Origin: JADJPO01 sp963828555
GTDB lineage: Bacteria; Actinomycetota; Actinomycetes; Actinomycetales; Kineosporiaceae
DNA length: 64,000 nucleotides
Direction: 5' to 3'
Assembly: GCA_963828555.1 (NCBI GenBank)
Contig: CAWHEL010000004.1
Span: forward strand, 558,001 to 622,000
The position numbers were made by a program, and so were the translations under genes. The notes below the pieces were generated by a model. It did no database searches. It had not been told where the DNA came from and worked only from the letters and a program-made list of their open reading frames with translations. Below, in pieces: positions 43,162-50,310 of the stretch (its first letter is position 1; each line of letters starts with the position of its first letter).

Positions 43162-43737
43162 GTGGCGGGGATTCTGCACATCTGTATGGCGAACCGGGCC
43201 CGCTCGGCGTTGGCCGAGCTGATCACGCTCGACCGCCTGGCTGCCCACGGGGTGCCCGGAGCGATCGAGGTCGGCAGCGCCGGCACCTGGACCCGGGGCG
43301 ATGAGCCGATCTGGCCCGCCGCCGGCGAGGAGGCCCGGCGCCGCGGTCTCGACCCCTCCGCCTTCCGCTCCCGCCGGCTCACCGCCGACCTGGCTCGCGA
43401 TGCCGACCTGGTGCTCGCCGCCACCCGTGCCCTGCGCGACGAGGTGATCACGCTGGCCCCCGTGGCCATGCGCCGTTGCTTCAGCTGGCTCGAGCTTGCC
43501 TGGCTGATCGACGGCCTCGCCCCCCATGATCTGCCCGGCGGCACCCCCGCCGAACGCCTGCGCGCTGTCCCGGCGGCTGCCGCGGCCCGACGCGGCCACC
43601 TGATAGCCCCGTCCGGTTCGTCCCTTGATATCGCAGATCCGGTGAATCGTGACTCTGGGTATTTGATCGAGGCCACAAATCACATCGCCGTCGCGATCGA
43701 TCGCCTCGTCGGCGTTGTCGCAGGTCATCGCCCCTAG
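43162..43737 (+). CDS. Low-molecular-weight protein tyrosine phosphatase
   Basis: A 191-aa protein with the CX5R(S/T) P-loop near the N-terminus (HICMANRARSALAELIT), a GSAGTW segment (EVGSAGTWTRG) and the catalytic Asp in SSLDIADPVNRDS. This matches LMW phosphatases such as Wzb/PtpA, which dephosphorylate BY-kinases or host proteins; the nearby BY-kinase-like gene (50311-53865) gives a possible partner. GTG 43162 begins just before strand 1. The 3' end (about 43610-43735) is somewhat lower in GC than the rest. Confidence 0.82.
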   Translation: MAGILHICMANRARSALAELITLDRLAAHGVPGAIEVGSAGTWTRGDEPIWPAAGEEARRRGLDPSAFRSRRLTADLARDADLVLAATRALRDEVITLAPVAMRRCFSWLELAWLIDGLAPHDLPGGTPAERLRAVPAAAAARRGHLIAPSGSSLDIADPVNRDSGYLIEATNHIAVAIDRLVGVVAGHRP

Positions 43738-43885
43738 GTCCGCCAGGACCGCCGATCCGTGGTCAGGGACACACCCCGTTTCGTTACTTTGCATGACTGA
43801 TTCAATACTCAGAGTGTGGCAATATCTGCTGCGTTGAGTAATCGGTTGATCCATATGGGTGACCAACTAGGTGGGGGAGTTTCGG

Positions 43886-44596
43886 ATGACCCGGAAGACA
43901 TGGCTGGCGGCGCTGGCGGGCGCGGGGGTGCTCGTCGCGGGGTCGTTGACAGCGGCGAACGCACAGACTGGCACGTCTGCCTCGGCTGCCGCGCAGTCCG
44001 TCGGCTCGTACACGGCCGCCGGTGATCTGATCAGCGGGAAGAGCCCGGTGCGCAGCAAGGCCCTGCACAACCGCGGGCGTGGCCACAACGGCCACGGCGG
44101 CGAGCACAGCGGCGGCGGTGCCCAGCGCTCGGAGAAGAAGCGCAGCGCCCCGGCCGAGTCCACCAAGAACAAGAAGCCGAGCAAGAACAACGGCCATGGC
44201 AACAATGGTGGCGGCGCCAGCAACGGCAACAACAACGGTGGCGGTCACCACCACGGCGGCGGTCACCACCACGGCGGCGGTTGCCACTACCCGCCGAGCA
44301 GCTCCCCGCAGGTCACCCTGAGCGGCCCGAACCACACGCACCAGGGCCGCACGGTCACCCTCACCGGCAAGGTCAGCCTCAACGGCTGCCAGATGAGCCA
44401 GGTGAAGCTCGGCCTGTACAGCTCGCACGACGGCGCCGGCAACTGGGTCATGATCCGCGCCGGGCAGGTCGACAAGGATGGCAACTTCAGCTTCACGGTG
44501 CCGTCCTACGCTACCCACCACTACCAGGCCGTCGCCGCGGCCGGTGACGGGTACTCCCCGTCGTCGTCGAACATCCTGCCGCTGCACCTGCGGTAG
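43886..44596 (+). CDS. Secreted Gly/His/Asn-rich protein
   Basis: A 236-aa secreted protein. A signal peptide (WLAALAGAGVLVAGSLTAAN then AQTGTS) is followed by a Ser/Lys/Asn region and a Gly-His-Asn tract with two exact GGGHHH units (HHHGGGHHHGGG; 18-bp DNA repeats at about 44240-44275), and then a beta-rich C-terminal domain (PQVTLSGPNHTHQGRTVTLT, VKLGLYSSHDGAGNWVMIRA) that looks immunoglobulin-like. The His clusters suggest metal binding. ATG 43886 follows GGGGGAG. An AT-rich region (43740-43870) upstream contains the likely promoter. No named family is recognised. Confidence 0.72.
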   Translation: MTRKTWLAALAGAGVLVAGSLTAANAQTGTSASAAAQSVGSYTAAGDLISGKSPVRSKALHNRGRGHNGHGGEHSGGGAQRSEKKRSAPAESTKNKKPSKNNGHGNNGGGASNGNNNGGGHHHGGGHHHGGGCHYPPSSSPQVTLSGPNHTHQGRTVTLTGKVSLNGCQMSQVKLGLYSSHDGAGNWVMIRAGQVDKDGNFSFTVPSYATHHYQAVAAAGDGYSPSSSNILPLHLR

Positions 44597-44659
44597 CCGG
44601 CGCGCTCAGCGCGCAATGACGACGCCGATCCCTCGGGGGGAATCTGGGGGAGTACCTGC

Positions 44660-46492
44660 ATGAGGGGACGAACGCGCCTCCTGCTCGGGGGTGCGGGGGT
44701 GGCTGCCGTGATCACGGTGGCGGCCACCGGATGGCTGGCCTGGACGGCGCGCGAAGCGCGTACCGAACTCCTCGCCGCCCGCGCCGAGCTGGCTCCGCTG
44801 CGCGCCGGGGTGCTCACCGGCGACCCGGGCGTGACCGAGCGCATCACGACGTTGCAGACCCATGCCAAGGCGGCGGACGACGCCACGCACGACCCGGTCT
44901 GGTCGGTCGCCGCGCATCTGCCCTGGCTGGGCCGCCCCGCCGCCACCGTGCGCGGCCTCACCGATGCCGTGGATTCCGTTGCCGCTCAGAGCCTCCCGGC
45001 CCTCGCAGCGGCCACCACCGACGTGCACCCGGCCCGGGTACTCGAGTCGGGCCGGCTCGACGTGGTCGGCCTGGCCAGCGCCGCCGAACCACTGGGCCGC
45101 GCCACCACCTCGCTGCAGACCGTGCGCGATTCCATCGGCGGACTCGACCCCTCCTGGCTCGCGCCGGTGCGCCAGGCCCACGCCGACCTGCACGAGCAGC
45201 TGATCGAGCTCACCGCCCTGACCTCCTCTGCGCAGACCGCCAGCCAGGTCGCCCCCGGCATGCTCGGCAAGGACGGCCCGCGTCGCTACTTCGTCGGGTT
45301 CCAGAACCCGGCCGAGGCCCGAGGCACCGGCGGCCTGCTTGACGCTTTCGCCATCGTCAAGGCAGACAAGGGCTCATTGGTGGTCGAGCGCACCGGGGCC
45401 AACACCGACCTGCCGGCCCTGCCGCCCACCATCCCGGGAATCGACCAGGTCTTCCTCGACCGTTACGGGGCTCAAGGAGCCACGGCGCTGTGGGTCAACG
45501 CCAACCTCAGCCCGCACTTCCCCGAGGTGGGCAGCGCCTGGATGGCGATGTGGAAGGCGTCCACCGGGCAGCAGCTCGACGGTGCGATCGCGCTCGACCC
45601 GAAGGCCCTGGCCGAGGTGCTCTCCGCCACCGGCCCGGTCACCGCGCCCGTGGTCGGCACCGTCGGCGCCGACCGGATCGAGAACCTGGTGCTGCTCGAG
45701 CAGTACGAACGCCCCGAGCTCGGAGCCAAGCGCAAGCAGCTGATGCTCGGCGTCGGGGTGAAGGCGATGGAGGCGGTGCTCTCCGGGGTCGCCAGCCCGC
45801 AGAAGCTGGTGCCCCGGTTGCGCGACGCCGCGCACTCCGGCCACGTCCTGCTCTACAGCCGCACCAAGACCGAGCAGAAGGCCCTGGTCCGCTCCGACCT
45901 GGCCGGGGCGGTGCCGCTCGACACCCGCCCCTACGCGCAGGCGGTGCTGCTCAACGCGGCCGGCAACAAGCTCGACACCTGGCTCACCCAGTCGCTGGCC
46001 TACCGGGTCGAGGAGTGCTCGGCGAGCGGGCGCAGGGTGGCGGTCACCATCGGGTTGCACAACGGAGCCCCTCGCAAGGGGTTGCCCGAGTACGTGACCG
46101 TGCGCAGTGACAGGCCGACCTTCACCACCGTCGTGGGCCAGAACCGGGTCGAGGTGAACCTGTTGGCCACCCTGGGCGCCCATCTCACCTCGGCCACGCT
46201 CGACGGCAAGCCGGTTCCGCTCGCTCCGCCGGACGGCGACCTGCCGGCCAGGTTGCCGGACGGCGGCCTGAGCGGAGGTGGGCGGGACACCGGCTTCCTG
46301 CACGAGCGGGTCTCCGCCGGCCGCCCCAGCTACGGCCTCGATCTGGAACTCCTGCCCGGCGCCGGGCGCACCCTCGAGGTGCGCTTCACCGAGCCGCCCG
46401 GCACCACCGGCAGCCCTCGGTTGCCGGTGCAGACCCTGGTCCGCACGCCCAGCGTGACGGCCGACGTGAGCGCGTGTGGGAGGGAATCGTGA
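44660..46492 (+). CDS. DUF4012 family membrane-anchored protein
   Basis: A 610-aa protein with one N-terminal membrane helix (LLLGGAGVAAVITVAATGWL) and a large extracytoplasmic DUF4012 region; the best-conserved blocks are DGPRRYFVGFQNPAEARGTG read in pieces and ATALWVNANLSPHFPEV, LDGAIALDPKALAEVLSATG. DUF4012 proteins are commonly encoded in polysaccharide clusters of actinobacteria and are thought to act at the cell surface. It overlaps the next gene by 4 bp (GTGA), so it is translationally coupled to the sugar transferase. Confidence 0.85.
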   Translation: MRGRTRLLLGGAGVAAVITVAATGWLAWTAREARTELLAARAELAPLRAGVLTGDPGVTERITTLQTHAKAADDATHDPVWSVAAHLPWLGRPAATVRGLTDAVDSVAAQSLPALAAATTDVHPARVLESGRLDVVGLASAAEPLGRATTSLQTVRDSIGGLDPSWLAPVRQAHADLHEQLIELTALTSSAQTASQVAPGMLGKDGPRRYFVGFQNPAEARGTGGLLDAFAIVKADKGSLVVERTGANTDLPALPPTIPGIDQVFLDRYGAQGATALWVNANLSPHFPEVGSAWMAMWKASTGQQLDGAIALDPKALAEVLSATGPVTAPVVGTVGADRIENLVLLEQYERPELGAKRKQLMLGVGVKAMEAVLSGVASPQKLVPRLRDAAHSGHVLLYSRTKTEQKALVRSDLAGAVPLDTRPYAQAVLLNAAGNKLDTWLTQSLAYRVEECSASGRRVAVTIGLHNGAPRKGLPEYVTVRSDRPTFTTVVGQNRVEVNLLATLGAHLTSATLDGKPVPLAPPDGDLPARLPDGGLSGGGRDTGFLHERVSAGRPSYGLDLELLPGAGRTLEVRFTEPPGTTGSPRLPVQTLVRTPSVTADVSACGRES

Positions 46493-48007
46493 CCGCCGTC
46501 TCCGAGGAGACACTCGCCGAAGGGACTCTGCCCGAGGGCCTCTCGCTGGCCCCGAGGATTCCGCACGCCCGGTACGTCGACCTGCGTGACGGTGAGCTCA
46601 CGATCGAGACCGAGCCGGACGACGACGTCCGCCTCACCGCGCCGGTCTGGCAACGCTGGTACGTACTGGCGCTGATCGGGCTCGACGGGCTGGCGATGAT
46701 CGTCGGCGGGCTGGTGGCCACGTGGCTGTGGTTCGAGACCATCGCCCAACCGCTGAAGGGCTTCTCCTACAACCAGTACGTCCTCGCCGCCGTGGTGCCG
46801 TGGATCGGGGCGATCGCCGCCTCGCGGGGCTACGAGTCACGGTTCCTGGGTCTGGGCAGCGAGGAGTTCCGCCGGGTCGCCAACGCCTCGATGCGGTTCA
46901 CCGCCCTGTCGGCAGTGGTCGCCTTCGCTCTGAACGTCGACCCGGCGCGGGGCATGGTGGCCGTGGCCCTGCCGCTGTGCGGGCTGATCACGCTGGTACA
47001 GCGCTACGTCGCCCGGCAGGTGCTGCACCGGATGCGCAGCCGGGGCGCCGGGTGCCACCGGGTGCTGCTGATCGGTGAGGACACCGAGGTGGCCACCCTG
47101 GAGCGCCGGCTGCTGGCCAGCCCGCACGCCGGACTGCGCGTGGTCGGGCACTGCGGACCCGGCCGGGGCGGGTCGCTGGTCCACGTCCGTGCCGCGATCG
47201 AGGCGTGCGGCGCCGACACCGTCGCCGTGGCCCACTCTCCGGGGGTCTGCTCCGGAGGCGTTGCGGCGCATGGCCTGGGCGCTGGAGGGAGCGGGGGTCG
47301 ACCTGCTGGTGGCCCCAGCCTTCACCGACGTCGCCGGCCCGCGAATCCACGTCCGTCAGGTCTCCGGGCTGCCGCTGCTGCAGATCGCCTCGCCGCAGTT
47401 CAGCGGCGGGCGCCGGCTGCTCAAGCGCACGATCGACATCGTCGCCACCATGCTCGGCCTGATCGTGCTGTCGCCGCTGCTGGCCCTGGTCGCCACCCTG
47501 GTCGCGGCCACGAGCCGGGGGCCGGCCGTGTTCACCCAGGAGCGGATCGGCCGCGACGGAAAGCCGTTCCGGCTGTACAAGTTCCGCAGCATGTGTGTCG
47601 ACGCAGAGGCCCGCCGCGAGGAACTGGTGGCCGAGAACGACTGCGACGGCGTGCTGTTCAAACTGCGCGAGGACCCTCGGGTCACCCGGATCGGTCGCTG
47701 GCTGCGCCGGTACTCGATCGACGAGCTGCCGCAGTTGGTGAACGTGCTGCTCGGCCACATGTCTCTGGTCGGGCCGCGGCCGCCGCTGCCGAGCGAGGTG
47801 GAGCAGTACGAGCAGCACGTGCACCGCCGGCTGCTGGTCACCCCCGGGATCACCGGGCTGTGGCAGGTGAGCGGCCGCTCCGACCTGTCCTGGGCCGAGA
47901 CGGTGCGCCTGGACCTCTACTACGTGGAGAACTGGTCGGTGGCCCTGGACGCCGAGATCCTGTGGAAGACCGCGTTCGCGGTGCTGCGCGGCAGCGGGGC
48001 ACACTGA
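46489..48007 (+). pseudogene. Undecaprenyl-phosphate sugar-1-phosphate transferase, interrupted by a +1 frameshift
   Basis: Two overlapping frames together make a bacterial sugar transferase (about 505 aa). The first frame (GTG 46489, after GGGAGGGAATC) encodes four membrane helices and a CoA-binding-like domain (CHRVLLIGEDTEVATLERRL). The second encodes the catalytic part: LLKRTIDIVATMLGLIVLSP, FTQERIGRDGKPFRLYKFRS and LPQLVNVLLGHMSLVGPRPP, with TPGITGLWQVSGRSDLSW. The break is at the GGGGG run near 47240-47245; removing one G joins SPG to SAPEALRRM in frame. Either the strain lacks this enzyme, or the base is a sequencing indel, or it is phase-variable. It would start exopolysaccharide subunit assembly. 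Confidence 0.85.
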
Positions 48008-48011
48008 CTTC

Positions 48012-48968
48012 GTGACCACTGATCCTGTGACCACTGATCTCACGCTCGACCGTTCGTCCCGGGTCTACATCGCAGGCCACCGCGGCATGGTCGGCTCGGC
48101 GGTGTGGCGGCGGTTGCAGGACGAGGGCTTCACCGACCTGATCGGCGCCTCGTCGTCCGAGGTCGATCTGCGCGACCCGGACGCCGTCAAGGGGTTCTTC
48201 GCCGATGCCAAGCCCGACGTGGTGATCTTGGCCGCGGCGAAGGTCGGCGGAATCATGGCCAACGCCACCGCGCCGGCTGACTTCCTGGCCGACAACCTGC
48301 GCATTCAGGTGAACGTGATGTCCTCGGCGCAGCGGGCCGGGGTCGACCGGCTGCTGTTCCTCGGGTCGAGCTGCATCTACCCCAAGCTCGCGCCGCAGCC
48401 TATCCCGGAGTCGGCGCTGCTGACCGGGGCGCTGGAGGAGACCAACGACGGCTACGCGATCGCGAAGATCGCCGGCATCGTGCAGGTGCAGGCGCTGCGT
48501 CGTCAGTACGGGGTGCACTACATCTCAGCGATGCCGACGAACCTGTACGGCCCGAACGACAACTTCGATCCGACCGGATCACACGTGTTCCCGGCGATGA
48601 TCCGCCGCTTCCATGAGGCGAAACTGGATGGGGCGGAATCGGTCACGCTGTGGGGGAGCGGAACGCCGCGACGGGAGTTCCTGCATGTCGACGACCTGGC
48701 CGACGCCCTGCTGTTCCTGCTGGAGCACTACGACAGCCCCGAGACCATCAATGTCGGCACCGGCGAGGACGTCACCATCCGTGAGCTCGCCGAGACCGTG
48801 GCGGAGGTCGTGGGCTGGCACGGCGAGATGCTCCAGGACACCTCCAAGCCGGACGGCACCCCCCGCAAGCTCCTCGACGTCACTCGCCTGACCACCCTCG
48901 GCTGGACGGCGAAGACCTCACTGCGCGACGGCATCGAGTCCACCTACGCCTGGTACCGAGCCCACTAG
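48012..48968 (+). CDS. fcl: GDP-L-fucose synthase
   Basis: NADPH-dependent epimerase/reductase making GDP-L-fucose from GDP-4-keto-6-deoxymannose. The 318-aa protein has RVYIAGHRGMVGSAVWRRL (Rossmann loop), SSCIYPKLAPQPIPESALL, and the active-site YAIAKIAG with Tyr and Lys; FLHVDDLADALLFLLEHY is also family-specific. Two starts are possible because GTGACCACTGAT occurs twice, at 48012 and 48027. The partner GDP-mannose dehydratase is not in the window. It continues the exopolysaccharide operon, 4 bp behind the transferase. Confidence 0.93.
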   Translation: MTTDPVTTDLTLDRSSRVYIAGHRGMVGSAVWRRLQDEGFTDLIGASSSEVDLRDPDAVKGFFADAKPDVVILAAAKVGGIMANATAPADFLADNLRIQVNVMSSAQRAGVDRLLFLGSSCIYPKLAPQPIPESALLTGALEETNDGYAIAKIAGIVQVQALRRQYGVHYISAMPTNLYGPNDNFDPTGSHVFPAMIRRFHEAKLDGAESVTLWGSGTPRREFLHVDDLADALLFLLEHYDSPETINVGTGEDVTIRELAETVAEVVGWHGEMLQDTSKPDGTPRKLLDVTRLTTLGWTAKTSLRDGIESTYAWYRAH

Positions 48969-48990
48969 CCCGAGGTCGACCGATCGGCGG

Positions 48991-49818
48991 CTACGGCTTT
49001 CGCGCCACCACGGCCCAGTAGTAGGCCGACTCCGGGTCGTCCGGCTCGCTCTCCGGCTGCCACGCCCGCACCGGAACGATCCCGGGGGCGACGGGTTCCC
49101 AGTCCCCGAGGAATCGCTGCACCTGGTCACGGGTGCGCGGCGCGAAGGTCATCCCTCCGGCGATGGCCGCGGCGGTGACGGCGGCCATGGCGTCCGGGGC
49201 GAAGTCACCGGTGGGGTGGGTCAGGGCGATGTAGCTCCCCGAGGGCAGGGCATCCCGCAGGACCTCGACCTTCGCGTACGGATCGTCGTCGTCGGCGATG
49301 AGCATCAGCACAGCGATCAGCATCAGCGCGACCGGCTGAGTGAGGTCGAGCACCTGGTTGAGGTCCGGCGCGGTCAGGATGCTCTCGGGAGAGTGCAGGT
49401 CGGCATCGATGTAGGCGGTGCCGCTCGGGTTGCGTGGTGCCATCATCGCCCGGGCGTGGGCGAGCACCACGGGATCGTTGTCGACATACACGACCCGAGC
49501 CTCAGGGATGATCGCCTCGGCGGTCTCATGGAGGTTGGGGCTCGTCGGGATGCCGGTGCCGACGTCGAGGAACTGCCGCAGGCCCTGCGCCGCGACGAAT
49601 CGGGTGGCGCGGGTGACGAAGTCGCGGTTGGCCTTGGCCATGTCGCGCAGGGTGGGGATCCGCTCCAGGAAGGCCTCGGCCATGGCCCGGTCGGCGGCGT
49701 AGTTGTCCTTGCCGCCGAGCCAGTAGTCGTACATCCGGGCCGAGTGCGGGATTCCGGTGTCGAACTCGGGCGGAGGCCAGTGGGCGTCATCACCGACGGA
49801 TTCGTGCTGCGGGGTCAT
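48991..49818 (-). CDS. SAM-dependent methyltransferase, DUF574 family
   Basis: A 275-aa protein typical of the large actinomycete DUF574 (SCO-type) family: FDTGIPHSARMYDYWLGGKD, NYAADRAMAEAFLERIPTLR, FLDVGTGIPTSPNLHETAE (SAM motif I), VVYVDNDPVVLAHARAMM and DDDDPYAKVEVLRDALPSGS. ATG 49818 follows TTTGGAGGACCCG; ATG 49830 is an alternative. The targets are unknown for nearly all members. It is convergent with fcl, 22 bp apart. Confidence 0.9.
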   Translation of the reverse strand: MTPQHESVGDDAHWPPPEFDTGIPHSARMYDYWLGGKDNYAADRAMAEAFLERIPTLRDMAKANRDFVTRATRFVAAQGLRQFLDVGTGIPTSPNLHETAEAIIPEARVVYVDNDPVVLAHARAMMAPRNPSGTAYIDADLHSPESILTAPDLNQVLDLTQPVALMLIAVLMLIADDDDPYAKVEVLRDALPSGSYIALTHPTGDFAPDAMAAVTAAAIAGGMTFAPRTRDQVQRFLGDWEPVAPGIVPVRAWQPESEPDDPESAYYWAVVARKP

Positions 49819-49908
49819 CGGGTCCTCCAAAGGCGTGGATCCATGACAATCAGCTCATTCGGTTCGACCCTAGCCACCCTGCAGTTTCAGAACAAACCGC
49901 CGCAGCCG

Positions 49909-49972
49909 GTGGGAACCGGAGAACGTCCCCATCCGCGAGTTCGCCGAGCCGGTGGCGGACGTCCGTGGGCTC
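49909..49972 (+). pseudogene. Decayed duplicate of the C-terminal fcl segment
   Basis: GTGGGAACCGGAGAACGTCC... and on to GTGGGCTCG aligns with 48754-48818 of fcl (GTCGGCACCGGCGAGGACGT...), differing by scattered substitutions, a 2-nt deletion near 49922 and a 1-nt insertion near 49963. Protein-level residues such as VGTGE, IRE and AE are still visible, but the frame is broken. It suggests a past duplication or exchange around the methyltransferase gene. Confidence 0.7.
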
Positions 49973-49991
49973 GGGGCCACCCACCACCTCG

Positions 49992-50058
49992 AAGATCATC
50001 GTTTGTCATGGGTTTCCCCATCAGGTGGGGTGGAAGCCCCATGACAGACGGTGATCTT
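49992..50058. repeat. R1-like long inverted repeat
   Basis: AAGATCATCGTTTGTCATGG, then GTTTCCCC, a 7-nt loop, GGGGTGGAAGCC, then CCATGACAGACGGTGATCTT. It has the size and plan of R1 (GATC-containing ends, C-run and G-run at the centre) but different arm sequence. It may be a distinct family with one copy here. Confidence 0.7.
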
Positions 50059-50062
50059 GTTG

Positions 50063-50233
50063 CTAGGCGACGGCGCAGTCGAACATCGGGATCTGCCAGC
50101 CGCCGTTGACTCCGCCGGCGAAGGCGATGTCGAGGTCTGCGTCGAAGAAGCCACCGGCCGGGGGCAGCACCGGTGGGATGTTCAGGTGATACAGATCGCC
50201 GTTGGCGAAGCGCCCGGGTGACGACCCACTCAT
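50063..50233 (-). CDS. Small open frame of unknown status
   Basis: A 56-codon frame from ATG 50233 to TAG, translating to a residue order with NGDLYHLNIPPVLPPAGG and ADLDIAFAGGVNGGWQIPMF. Codon use is coherent, but there is no ribosome binding site and the start abuts an R1 repeat. It may be a real small protein or the C-terminal remnant of a lost gene. Confidence 0.35.
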   Translation of the reverse strand: MSGSSPGRFANGDLYHLNIPPVLPPAGGFFDADLDIAFAGGVNGGWQIPMFDCAVA

Positions 50234-50297
50234 AGTCGCCGCGAGATCGCACTCTTCGCCCAGTCAACGGGGGTGAACCACGATCTCCCGCCGATCA
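50234..50297. repeat. R1 palindromic repeat, copy 6
   Basis: AGTCGCCGCGAGATCGCACT, then CTTCGCCCA, loop GTCAA, then CGGGGGTGAACCACGATCTC, ending GCCGATCA. The centre C-run is broken by a G, so this copy is more decayed. It lies just downstream of the Wzz/kinase-like gene (minus strand), where it could be a terminator. Confidence 0.8.
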
Positions 50298-50310
50298 CGG
50301 GCAGAGGGGG

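Noticed and set aside
49303..49338. Tandem duplication inside the DUF574 methyltransferase (LMLIAVLMLIA)
   Set aside because: The segment aligns without a gap to the family's normal VALLLVAVLHF region, so the similarity of the two halves is natural hydrophobic sequence rather than a duplication.
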